Shown: positions 6,379 to 13,057 of the stretch, one piece after another | Layout: the number at the start of each line of letters is the position of its first letter | How positions within the stretch are numbered: the stretch's first letter is position 1 | IMG/VR virus record: IMGVR_UViG_3300028827_000100 | Span: 1 to 64,000 of that record | From: a virus | Strand: one strand, 5' to 3' | Length of the DNA: 64,000 nucleotides | Program-made: the position numbers and the translations under genes | The notes under the pieces: model-generated | The model's database searches: none | Told to the model about the DNA's origin: nothing | Seen by the model: the letters and a program-made list of their open reading frames with translations, nothing else

Positions 6379-6720
6379 ATGCTGGGTCCAGTTGCCATTC
6401 TTAATTCCCCAATTCTGACAGGGTGGGGTGTTTATTCATGGACACCCCTCACAGTGGAGGAGGCCAAAGAGCTCATAGCCAAGCATGGTTATGAGTCAGC
6501 GGTGGGGCATGAGGCTACCGCCGCTTTTCTCTCACGCCTCTTGGGGGTTGAAATCCCAATGAGGCGAATCCGTGTCGCCATGGGTGGCGATACGGAGGGG
6601 GAATTTCTTCACGCAATCGTCTTGCGGTTGCGTGAGAGACTCCCGGAGGGGAAGGTCCTCTCCGAAGAGGAGATGGCCAAGGTCGAGTATGACCTTGGTT
6701 ATCTCGAATGGGGGATGTAA
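6379..6720 (+). CDS. DUF1874 / AcrIII-1-type ring nuclease (anti-CRISPR)
   Basis: A 113-residue protein matching the DUF1874 family (AcrIII-1/Crn2). Members degrade cyclic tetra-adenylate and so switch off type III CRISPR immunity. Visible family marks: LNSPILTGWG at the N-terminus (family LANAFS-like strand); SAVGHEATAAFLSRLLG with His44 matching the catalytic His of SIRV1 gp29; IPMRR; and RLPEGKVLSEEEM near residues 88-99. It sits between its own extended -10 promoter and a strong terminator, with AGGAGG 7 nt upstream. Third-position G/C is clearly higher than in its neighbours (many CTC, CCC, ATC codons), which suggests recent acquisition. Family members also occur in bacteria and plasmids. 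The anti-CRISPR role is inferred from family. Confidence 0.85.
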   Translation: MLGPVAILNSPILTGWGVYSWTPLTVEEAKELIAKHGYESAVGHEATAAFLSRLLGVEIPMRRIRVAMGGDTEGEFLHAIVLRLRERLPEGKVLSEEEMAKVEYDLGYLEWGM

Positions 6721-6742
6721 TCCCCCTCCTCAATCCACCCGC

Positions 6743-6768
6743 AAGCCCCGCTTCGGCGGGGCTTTTTT
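6743..6768 (+). terminator. Rho-independent terminator after ring-nuclease gene
   Basis: AAGCCCCGC-TTCG-GCGGGGCTT followed by TTTT: a stem of nine or more base pairs with a UUCG tetraloop. Strong canonical intrinsic terminator, 22 nt after the stop codon of the ring nuclease. Confidence 0.95.
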
Positions 6769-6807
6769 ATTGCGCAAAACTAAACTAACTTTTAGGAGGT
6801 AAAAAAA

Positions 6808-7053
6808 ATGAACTTTCATGATTTTTTGGAAAAGTTTGATTATGGTGAAATATATGAGGATGAGACCGGGGCGTATGTGAAATTGCTTTCCCCGGATGAG
6901 GAGGGTATTGACAGGATTGAAGTGTGGAAATTGAGTCCAAATGGATTAACGGGTGATGGCTATTCCCCCTACCACGGGGAGTATTATGACGGGTTGATAA
7001 ATCCCGGCTTTGACGATGACAGCGAAAAGGCAAAATTAATTGAGGTAGTGTAA
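6808..7053 (+). CDS. Acidic hypothetical protein
   Basis: An 81-residue acidic protein (about 20 Asp/Glu), ATG 6808 after TAGGAGGT. Contains YSPYHGEYYDGLINPGFDDD. No family recognised. Its stop overlaps the next ATG (TAATG), so it is translationally coupled to the RuvC-like gene. Confidence 0.75.
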   Translation: MNFHDFLEKFDYGEIYEDETGAYVKLLSPDEEGIDRIEVWKLSPNGLTGDGYSPYHGEYYDGLINPGFDDDSEKAKLIEVV

Positions 7054-7529
7054 TGAAATATTACATAGGGATTGATAACGGGGTAACGGGGCATGTTGCT
7101 GTCGTAAGTGAAGATGGCAGGGTGTTGCATTATGCCCCAGTCCCGACAAAAAAAGAGCTTTCGTATACGAAGAAAGTACAACATATAACTCGAATTGACA
7201 ATCCGGCCTTGCGAAAGCTCTTGAGAAAATACAAGATGAAAGGGTTGACAAAAGTGGTCATAGAAAGGCCGCTTGTTACCCCGAAAAGATTTAAGGCGAG
7301 CCTTTCTGCAATGAGGGCACTTGAGTCTGTTCTTGTTGCTATAGAACATCTCAAACTTCCTTATCAGTACATAGACAGTAAGGAGTGGCAAAAAGCACTC
7401 CTGCCCGACAAGGTGAAAGAGACCAAAAAGGCGGCAGTGCAGGTTGCAGGGAGACTTTTCCCTGACGTCGATACCAAAGACGCCGATGCCTTGCTGATTG
7501 CAGAATACGCACGCAGAAACAATCTTTAG
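7053..7529 (+). CDS. RuvC-like Holliday junction resolvase
   Basis: A 158-residue protein of the RuvC/RNase H-like superfamily, resembling the short phage RuvC resolvases. Motifs: IGIDNG (Asp8), VVIERP (Glu71) and DTKDADALLIAEYA (Asp143/Asp145), the acidic set that binds two Mg2+ and cleaves branched DNA. In phages it resolves recombination and replication junctions before packaging. Length fits the family (about 150-190). It ends 3 nt before the tRNA gene. Confidence 0.9.
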   Translation: MKYYIGIDNGVTGHVAVVSEDGRVLHYAPVPTKKELSYTKKVQHITRIDNPALRKLLRKYKMKGLTKVVIERPLVTPKRFKASLSAMRALESVLVAIEHLKLPYQYIDSKEWQKALLPDKVKETKKAAVQVAGRLFPDVDTKDADALLIAEYARRNNL

Positions 7530-7532
7530 GGT

Positions 7533-7616
7533 GTCGGGGTGGTGGAATTGGCAGACACGGAGGTCTCAAAAATCTCTGGCTTGTCCGTGCGGGTTCGAGT
7601 CCCGCTCCCGACACCA
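7533..7616 (+). tRNA. tRNA-Leu(CAA)
   Basis: Acceptor GTCGGGG (7533-7539) pairs with TCCCGAC. The D-arm is TGGTGGAATTGGCAGAC. The anticodon stem GAGGT/ATCTC closes the loop CTCAAAA, giving anticodon CAA, which reads TTG. A short class II variable arm is present. The T-arm GCGGG-TTCGAGT-CCCGC is perfect. Discriminator A and an encoded CCA end it. TTG is frequent in the phage genes, so the tRNA probably supports late translation or replaces a degraded host tRNA. Confidence 0.93.
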
Positions 7617-7633
7617 CAGAAAAGGAGGCAAGA

Positions 7634-7996
7634 ATGGAAAAGTGTCATATATGCGGTGGGGTAGACACCTGCCCTGCTGGAAAATACAGTGATGTAAAAG
7701 CACCTGTTGACAATGTTGATATTCGATATTGGACAGGAGAGAAAATACCGGAAGGGTGGGTCTTGACTCACAGCCGCAAGCGATACTCTGTTATAGTGAG
7801 AGAGAAAAACGGTGACGGATACGGGCTGATATTCGTTGGTAGTATGCAAAGGCACAGGATTGAAGCTCATTATGGAGTTAGACCTGTTTGGGTCGGGCAG
7901 TGTGAGTATGCGATATATGTTCGGCCATGGGTGGAAGGGTATTTGACCCATAAACCTTTCAGTGAATTGGGGGAGGTGTGTCATGAATGGTTTTGA
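7634..7996 (+). CDS. Hypothetical protein with N-terminal CxxC pair
   Basis: A 120-residue protein, ATG 7634 after AAAGGAGG. Begins with CHICGG and a further Cys after three residues (possible metal site), then mainly beta-strand sequence. No family recognised. Its 3' end overlaps the next gene by 14 nt. Situated between the tRNA and the second methyltransferase operon. Confidence 0.75.
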   Translation: MEKCHICGGVDTCPAGKYSDVKAPVDNVDIRYWTGEKIPEGWVLTHSRKRYSVIVREKNGDGYGLIFVGSMQRHRIEAHYGVRPVWVGQCEYAIYVRPWVEGYLTHKPFSELGEVCHEWF

Positions 7997-8198
7997 CGTA
8001 ATGGGAATTTTACTTGGCAGTGTGATGTTTGTGTTTTTTATAGAGAACATTTCGGACTTTCTGTCTTACAGGGTTGAGTCGAGAAGGTGCGGCCCTTATT
8101 TGAAAAGAGAATATGTTGCAATATCAAAGAAGCATATGTGGAATGCGGTACTTTATCTGCTACTCGCAATTGCCGTGTTTGTTGCGGTTTTTGTTTAG
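7983..8198 (+). CDS. Small membrane protein
   Basis: 71 residues from ATG 7983 (GGGGGAGGTG upstream). Two hydrophobic segments: about residues 5-22 (VMGILLGSVMFVFF) and the last 18 (AVLYLLLAIAVFVAVFV), with a basic link (SRRCGPYLKRE). Probably an inner-membrane protein. No family recognised; superinfection-exclusion and host-takeover roles are both possible but unsupported. Confidence 0.75.
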   Translation: MNGFDVMGILLGSVMFVFFIENISDFLSYRVESRRCGPYLKREYVAISKKHMWNAVLYLLLAIAVFVAVFV

Positions 8199-8208
8199 GA
8201 GGAAAAGG

Positions 8209-9600
8209 GTGAGTGTTGAATTGTTTACTACTCAAGATTCGATAGCATGGCTTTTGCTTGGCAAATGTGAAAGGGCTATGGGGGAAATGCCAGACAACTA
8301 TGTGGATACTATTATTACTGACCCGCCTTATGGCCTTCAGTTTATGGGGAAGAAGTGGGATTATGATGTGCCAAGTGTAGAGACGTTTCAGGAAATGTTG
8401 AGGGTGGCAAAGCCCGGCGCAACATTGCTTTGCTTTGCGGGCGCAAGAACTCAACATCGGATGGCAGTGAATATTGAAGATGCGGGATGGGAACTGAAGG
8501 ATTGCATTATGTGGATTTACGGATCAGGATTCCCGAAGGCGACAGATATAAGTAAACAGATTGACAGGAAATTTGGGGTTAAGGGGGAAGTTATGGACAA
8601 GAGAAAGGGTTGTAGTCGAAAGCGTATTTATAATGTGGCGGTATATTCTGGATCATCAGGCAGGGAATATGAGATAGTTGCTCCTACCACCCCCGAAGCA
8701 AAACTCTGGAACGGCTGGAAATCACATGGGCTCAAACCTGCCTATGAACCTATTCTCGTAGCAATGAAACCAAACGAAGGTAGCTATGCACAGAACGCAT
8801 TGAAATGGGGTGTGAGCGGGTTGAATATAGATGGTGCGAGGATAGAATTAAAGGGTATTGAAGAACATACTACGGAAGCAAAAAGCGGTCTTGGTAAAAG
8901 GATATATGGAAAATATAAAAATAAACCAACCATAACATCTGATTTGCCGAGATATAACATTAAAGGTCGCTACCCCGCCAATATCATCCTTGACGAAGAA
9001 GCCGCAAGAATGCTGGATGAACAAATAGGCGACCAAGGCGGTGCATCACGATTCTTCTATGTTGCCAAGGCATCAAGGGCAGAAAGAAACATGGGGCTTG
9101 AAGACTTACCCGCCAAAGAGAGGGCCAATATCAATAAAATGATGGGAAGTGATGACAACAGTATGCTTACAGGTAGTGGAAATAAGCGGAATAATAAATT
9201 GCAAAACTTCCACCCCACTGTCAAACCTCTGGAGTTAATAGTATATTTGTGCAACCTTACCAAAACTCCATTTGGCGGGGTTGTACTTGATCCATATATG
9301 GGAAGTGGCACAACCGGAATTGCGTGCCTCATTACAGGTAGGGATTTTATTGGTATTGAAATGAAGCCTGATTATTATAAAGTGGCTTGTGAGAGAAGTA
9401 AGTATGTGAGTAGAAAGTTGCTCAAAATCAAACATAATCCTTTTGAACTCATATCTAATCTGGATGATTCAAATGAACTTGAAAGGTTGATTAAGAATTA
9501 TTCAAGGTTTGTGTGTGGGCACAAACTTAACAATCCAAAATTGAATAAAAGTAAGGGGGGTGAAAAAAACAGGCAAGGTGATACACTTTTTAAATATTGA
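8209..9600 (+). CDS. DNA methyltransferase (beta class, DPPY)
   Basis: About 463 residues from GTG 8209, chosen for AGGAGG at 8197-8202. Motif IV TDPPYG lies at residues 37-42. Motif I, LDPYMGSGTTG, lies near residue 360, followed by FIGIEMKPDYYKVA. The long central part includes a GGASRFFYVAKASRAERN segment seen in phage site-specific methyltransferases. DPPY fits N6-adenine modification, N4-cytosine being less likely. Organisation differs from the enzyme at 776 (SPPY), so the phage probably modifies two sequences. The C-terminal tail after residue 400 is Lys/Asn-rich and may be a recognition or accessory region. No restriction partner is seen. Confidence 0.93.
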   Translation: MSVELFTTQDSIAWLLLGKCERAMGEMPDNYVDTIITDPPYGLQFMGKKWDYDVPSVETFQEMLRVAKPGATLLCFAGARTQHRMAVNIEDAGWELKDCIMWIYGSGFPKATDISKQIDRKFGVKGEVMDKRKGCSRKRIYNVAVYSGSSGREYEIVAPTTPEAKLWNGWKSHGLKPAYEPILVAMKPNEGSYAQNALKWGVSGLNIDGARIELKGIEEHTTEAKSGLGKRIYGKYKNKPTITSDLPRYNIKGRYPANIILDEEAARMLDEQIGDQGGASRFFYVAKASRAERNMGLEDLPAKERANINKMMGSDDNSMLTGSGNKRNNKLQNFHPTVKPLELIVYLCNLTKTPFGGVVLDPYMGSGTTGIACLITGRDFIGIEMKPDYYKVACERSKYVSRKLLKIKHNPFELISNLDDSNELERLIKNYSRFVCGHKLNNPKLNKSKGGEKNRQGDTLFKY

Positions 9601-9641
9601 TTGAGAAATTTTAAATATCAATTGAGAAAGGAGAGACAGGT

Positions 9642-10067
9642 ATGAAGCCAGAAGATTTCAACAGGATAGTGGATTGTTTCCATTTGATTGAGAAGAAGGT
9701 GTCGTCAATCAAATCAAGGCAGTATTCGGATGACAATGACCGCCTTTACAATTTCAAGGAAGGTGCGAAAGACCTCAATATCGACCCGATAACTCACTGC
9801 CGCCACCTTATGCAGAAACACTTGACGGCACTGAAGCAGTTTTGCGAGGACATTACGGAGCAGGCAAAGTATGGAAAGCCCTTTGAGTTTCCGGTATCAA
9901 AGATTGTGGAGTATGTCAAGGACATCAGGTTGTATTGCCTACTGCTGTTTTCACTCATAGCCGAACTTTCGCAGGATACAACCGTTGAAAACCTGATTGA
10001 CGAACTCATGGTCGAGGCTGGATATGTCGGGCGTATCACAGAAACAGAAGAAGTGGAAATGGATTGA
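9642..10067 (+). CDS. Nmad1/DUF1599-like protein
   Basis: A 141-residue all-helical protein. The central part (YNFKEGAKDLNIDPITHCRH, then a conserved KHL, and later IRLYCLLLFSLIAEL) resembles phage proteins with the nucleotide-modification-associated domain 1 (DUF1599-like). These often sit near base-modification or methylation genes. The methyltransferase directly upstream fits this. The resemblance is recognised by pattern only. GGAGAG precedes ATG 9642. Confidence 0.6.
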   Translation: MKPEDFNRIVDCFHLIEKKVSSIKSRQYSDDNDRLYNFKEGAKDLNIDPITHCRHLMQKHLTALKQFCEDITEQAKYGKPFEFPVSKIVEYVKDIRLYCLLLFSLIAELSQDTTVENLIDELMVEAGYVGRITETEEVEMD

Positions 10068-10233
10068 GCCGGATGATGTATACGGCGGCATATTAATCCA
10101 TATAGCCACGGAAGAGCAGATAATAAAGCATATGAGAGAAAGGCTCAAAATGCAAGGCACGGACGACGAACTCCTTGACGAGTTCGTCGTTGTGCATTGG
10201 GCCGTCCCTGTCAAGGGGGATGAAACTTTATAG
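10024..10233 (+). CDS. Hypothetical protein
   Basis: 69 residues from ATG 10024, overlapping the previous gene by 44 nt; the in-frame start at 9997 has no site. Charged, with helix TEEQIIKHMRERLKMQG. A near-perfect inverted repeat lies within the coding sequence around 10157-10192 (GGACGACGAACTCCTTGACG / GACGAGTTCGTCG). No family recognised. Confidence 0.65.
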   Translation: MSGVSQKQKKWKWIEPDDVYGGILIHIATEEQIIKHMRERLKMQGTDDELLDEFVVVHWAVPVKGDETL

Positions 10234-10242
10234 GAGTGAGAA

Positions 10243-10647
10243 ATGAACGGGTGTAAAGATTGTATGTTGAAAGACACTTATCAGTGTCAGTTATATTCAA
10301 TGAAGGCATGCAGGGAATTGTGGAAATGGATTTTTGCAAACAGCGGAAAAAAACATGAATGGCCGGGATGGGAAAAATTCGGAAAGGCAAAGGCAGACTG
10401 TCCGGCCTGTGAACATGCGGCTCTCATGTGGTCGAATGGTGGTGATGGCGGAATTTGTGATTATTGCTTTCTTCGTGGAATTGCGTGGGACGAATACTGC
10501 TTGGAAGACCCATCCCTTTTTCTTCTTTGGGAAAACTCGTCAAGTGAGATTGAGGCGAAATACTATGCGTCATGGATGGTCTTTTGTATAGAAGAGGCGA
10601 TTGAAAATTTTAAAAGGAAGGAGTGTTTGTGCAATGTACAGGGTTGA
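10243..10647 (+). CDS. Cysteine-rich putative zinc protein
   Basis: 134 residues. N-terminal CKDCMLKDTYQC, central CPACEH and GICDYCF, and a C-terminal CLC: enough for two zinc sites. Aromatic-rich, with a conserved-looking WPGWEKFGKAKADCPAC. No family recognised. The last 14 nt overlap the next gene. Confidence 0.75.
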   Translation: MNGCKDCMLKDTYQCQLYSMKACRELWKWIFANSGKKHEWPGWEKFGKAKADCPACEHAALMWSNGGDGGICDYCFLRGIAWDEYCLEDPSLFLLWENSSSEIEAKYYASWMVFCIEEAIENFKRKECLCNVQG

Positions 10648-11038
10648 AAGTGTTTTTGCTATTTTGTGCATGTTTGTTGTTTTATCTTTTTTTCTTGGCA
10701 TTGACGTGAATGCAGAGGGTTATTCTGAATCCTGGTATCAGGAAAAGTTCTGTTCTCAAGTACAGGGTGAACGTGAAGTAAGACTTGACGATGGAACAAG
10801 AGTGGACTGTCTTACGGGTGAATACGCATATGAGTTGGGATTTGCAAAGTCGTGGGATTCGATACCACAGGCATTACATTATGCAATCAAGACAGGAAGA
10901 AAGCCTGCTATTGTGTTGATAGTCGAAGACTGGAGCAGGGATATAAAATACATTGTCAGGATTGTGAACTATATGCAGGCTTTGACAGGGCAGAGAATCA
11001 GAATTGCTGTGATGTACGGCGACAAAGTATATTGGTAA
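10634..11038 (+). CDS. Exported PD-(D/E)XK-like protein (putative nuclease fold)
   Basis: 134 residues from ATG 10634, with AAGGAAGGAG upstream. The first 24 residues are a Sec-type signal peptide (hydrophobic AILCMFVVLSFFLGI, then VNA-EG cleavage site). The mature part has strand-acidic patterns like restriction-endonuclease folds: REVRLDDGTRVDCLT, then EYAYELGF, then a helix SIPQALHYAIKTGRKP and strand AIVLIVE. The usual ExK is not clear (ELG). I recall many short exported bacterial and phage proteins with this arrangement, function unknown. Acting in the periplasm is inferred. Confidence 0.65.
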   Translation: MYRVESVFAILCMFVVLSFFLGIDVNAEGYSESWYQEKFCSQVQGEREVRLDDGTRVDCLTGEYAYELGFAKSWDSIPQALHYAIKTGRKPAIVLIVEDWSRDIKYIVRIVNYMQALTGQRIRIAVMYGDKVYW

Positions 11039-11047
11039 GGGGTAGCC

Positions 11048-11335
11048 ATGAGAACTACACAATTTATAGGGCTGAACAGAAGGGCTGAAGAATACAAGAA
11101 AAAGCACTTTGTGAATTTTAGCGAGTTTTGCGGTGAAGTGATCGGAATGTTCGGTGAGCCAGTTTGCGATTTAAAGAGATATAAATGTAAGGATGGCAGG
11201 GTCATAGAAGAATATGAACAGTGTGTTCCGTGGTCAAGCGGCCCTGTAATATTTACAGCGTTTAGGGACGCAAAAACAAAAGAACCGATAAAAGAGACGC
11301 TTTGGACAGAAGACGAGATAGAAAAATATTTGTAA
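11048..11335 (+). CDS. Hypothetical protein
   Basis: A 95-residue protein, ATG 11048 after AAGGGGTAGCC. Two well-spaced Cys (VCDLKRYKC) and KEPIKETLWTEDEIEKYL at the end. No family recognised. Followed by the DHHA1-like fragment, which is in a different frame. Confidence 0.7.
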   Translation: MRTTQFIGLNRRAEEYKKKHFVNFSEFCGEVIGMFGEPVCDLKRYKCKDGRVIEEYEQCVPWSSGPVIFTAFRDAKTKEPIKETLWTEDEIEKYL

Positions 11336-11345
11336 GGAGGGTAAG

Positions 11346-11471
11346 TGGACTGTTTCCCTGTATTCAACAAGAGACGATGTGGATTGCGGGGCAATAGCAA
11401 AAAGGTATGGTGGTGGCGGCCACAGGGGTGCGGCAGGGTTTCAGTGTGAAGAACTGCCGTTTGAGATATAG
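11346..11471 (+). pseudogene. DHHA1-domain fragment (DHH phosphoesterase remnant)
   Basis: Frame TGG 11346 to TAG 11469-11471 reads as 41 residues: VSLYST, then DVDCGAIAKRYGGGGHRGAA, then ELPF. The GGGGHRGAAG core is the hallmark of the C-terminal DHHA1 domain of DHH phosphoesterases (nanoRNase / c-di-AMP phosphodiesterase relatives). No DHH domain lies upstream. The frame has no start codon: AAGGAGGGTAA ends exactly before GTG-GAC in another frame, so a one-base shift separates the ribosome-binding site/GTG from the domain. It is either a decayed stub or a small protein broken by an indel or sequencing error. Confidence 0.65.
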
Positions 11472-11498
11472 GGCAATGCCATAGAAAAAGGAGGAGAT

Positions 11499-11954
11499 AT
11501 GACAGTTAAGTTTGAAAGCGAACAGGAAATGAGAAATGCCGATGTTCCCTGGTTTGACACGAAAGAGGAGTTAGTCGAGTACATCACGGCTCTTGAGTCG
11601 ATGTCTCATGATTATGGTACGGCTGTGTATGCCGTAAGCATGGCTACCGTTGCCATGTTTAATTACATGGCAAGGAAACTTGGAATTACGGGATTTCAAG
11701 CAGGTTGTGCCGATTTAGATGTAATCAGGAGAACGAGACATCTGGAGGATGGGTTCAGGCTGATTGATTACAACAGGCTGTTGTACCCTCAATACCTCAA
11801 TGAGGAGCATTTCCCAACGCATGAACAATTGTTAATGGAGAACAGAGGACATCTTGCCCGCAAAGCAAGAAAGTTGCTCAAAGAAAGCCCGGATGCTCAT
11901 CCCAATGTCATAGCGAGATGGGAATATGTTGCAAGTTTGGGGGATGAATCATGA
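11499..11954 (+). CDS. Conserved phage protein of unknown function
   Basis: 151 residues, ATG 11499 after AAGGAGGAG. The central segment SHDYGTAVYAVSMATVAMFN, followed by a YMARKLGITGFQAGCADLD stretch, looks strongly conserved and helical, and I recall similar segments in other phage proteins without a known role. The C-terminus is basic (RGHLARKARKLLKES). Stop overlaps the next ATG (ATGA). Confidence 0.8.
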   Translation: MTVKFESEQEMRNADVPWFDTKEELVEYITALESMSHDYGTAVYAVSMATVAMFNYMARKLGITGFQAGCADLDVIRRTRHLEDGFRLIDYNRLLYPQYLNEEHFPTHEQLLMENRGHLARKARKLLKESPDAHPNVIARWEYVASLGDES

Positions 11955-12193
11955 ATATTTTTGCAATGGCTTTTGTTGAGACGAGTTTCATAAAGACGAA
12001 TATGGAGAGTTTCAAGAAACATTTTTCACTTGAAAACGTGGAGACGGTATTGAATATTGCCTATAATGAGCTTGGGGTGTCCATATCCGCAGTAGATGCG
12101 GATGGCGATTTCATACTGAACAATATAAGTAAGGATGATTACCTGTCGTGGAAGGAAGGTGTAGAATCGGCATCACCTGTTTTCGTTAAGTGA
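11951..12193 (+). CDS. Hypothetical protein
   Basis: 80 residues starting at ATG 11951 within the previous stop (ATGA). Hydrophobic start MNIFAMAFVET, then VETVLNIAYNELGVSIS. Acidic overall. No family recognised. Coupled translation with 11499 is likely. Confidence 0.7.
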   Translation: MNIFAMAFVETSFIKTNMESFKKHFSLENVETVLNIAYNELGVSISAVDADGDFILNNISKDDYLSWKEGVESASPVFVK

Positions 12194-12200
12194 GGGTGTT

Positions 12201-12425
12201 ATGAGAATGTATGAATGGGACTATGAGTCCAATACTTACAGGATAATCCCTGATTCTTTTCATGTTCAGGTGTTGTGCAACTGTGATGAGGCAGAATTGA
12301 TGTATGGCATTTCAAGGTTGTCTTTCAGGGGAGAGCCTCTTACGAGAGAAGAGGTGAAAGAGAAAGTTGTCTTGAGCGAAAAGCTTTACGGTTCTCTTGT
12401 AAGCGGAAAATGGTTTCTGAAATAA
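12201..12425 (+). CDS. Hypothetical protein
   Basis: 74 residues, ATG 12201 after GAGGGTGTT. Strand-rich N-terminus (YEWDYESNTYRII), then LSFRGEPLTREEVKEKVV. No family recognised. Last gene of the early accessory region; a structured intergenic element follows. Confidence 0.7.
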   Translation: MRMYEWDYESNTYRIIPDSFHVQVLCNCDEAELMYGISRLSFRGEPLTREEVKEKVVLSEKLYGSLVSGKWFLK

Positions 12426-12460
12426 AATCAGAAAAAAATAACCGTATTACGCACCGCCCC

Positions 12461-12510
12461 TTTTTTCCTTACGAGGGGTGAAGTGTGCCTGTTTTCAGGT
12501 GTCATCCCTC
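12461..12510 (+). promoter_or_regulatory. Structured intergenic element shared with 46498-46533
   Basis: Positions 12461-12496 match 46498-46533 at 30 of 36 bases (core TTACGAGGGG, then GTGYGCCT). Here the element can also fold: GAGGGGTGA (12473-12481) pairs with TCATCCCTC (12502-12510) with one G-U pair, and inside it CCTG-TTTT-CAGG (12488-12499). The position between two gene clusters suggests a leader, attenuator or promoter-associated signal. No -10 box is obvious. Confidence 0.55.
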
Positions 12511-12535
12511 AATTTCATTTTAAGGGGTGATCATT

Positions 12536-13054
12536 GTGGAAATTAAAATTGCTTCTTCAGACAGAAATGTTTTGACAGAGGGGAAGGTTTATATCGGTTC
12601 TGGCGCTTATAGGGATGAGAGGGGTGTTGTCTGGAGTCTTGTGAGGGAGGGGGATGGATGGACTATCAGAAGACTCGCAGACAAAAACAGATATACTCAC
12701 ATTCTGAAGTGCAACGGGAGGGATGCAACGGATATTACCGTTGTGCCTTCAGAAGTTACAGCCTACCTTGATACGAATCCAGCCGTGTATACAGCATCGG
12801 TTACAATAGTAGACAACAACGAAAACGAATGGGAAAGTTTCGGGAAGCTCAACTTCAGAATTTCCATGTACAGGCGGGGAAGAAAGTATATCGTTGTTGC
12901 TGAAGACGAAGCCGATGACGAAAACAAAAAGGTTGTTCAGCTTCCAGAAAAAATATCCAGCGTGCTTGAAGGTCTTGAAGATATACAAATAGCAGAAGTA
13001 TTTGCCGACATGCTTCGGAACAAGAGTTTGTACGGCATTATATTTGGGGGGTGA
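12536..13054 (+). CDS. Hypothetical protein, first of the acidic cluster
   Basis: About 172 residues from GTG 12536 with AAGGGG 8 nt upstream; GTG 12527 is in frame but overlaps the site. The N-terminal 120 residues look beta-rich (RDERGVVWSLVREGDGWTIR, ASVTIVDNNENEW). The C-terminal 40 residues are helical with hydrophobic LEDIQIAEVFADMLRNK. No family recognised. Confidence 0.75.
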   Translation: MEIKIASSDRNVLTEGKVYIGSGAYRDERGVVWSLVREGDGWTIRRLADKNRYTHILKCNGRDATDITVVPSEVTAYLDTNPAVYTASVTIVDNNENEWESFGKLNFRISMYRRGRKYIVVAEDEADDENKKVVQLPEKISSVLEGLEDIQIAEVFADMLRNKSLYGIIFGG

Positions 13055-13057
13055 TGT

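Noticed and set aside
8113-8208. N-terminal extension of the second methyltransferase to 8113
   Set aside because: The extension overlaps the small membrane protein gene in another frame, and AGGAGG at 8197-8202 supports GTG 8209.
11345-11440. Short GTG frame at 11345 overlapping the DHHA1 fragment
   Set aside because: Its translation is a Trp/Arg-rich out-of-frame reading of the conserved DHHA1 sequence, so it is not a real product.
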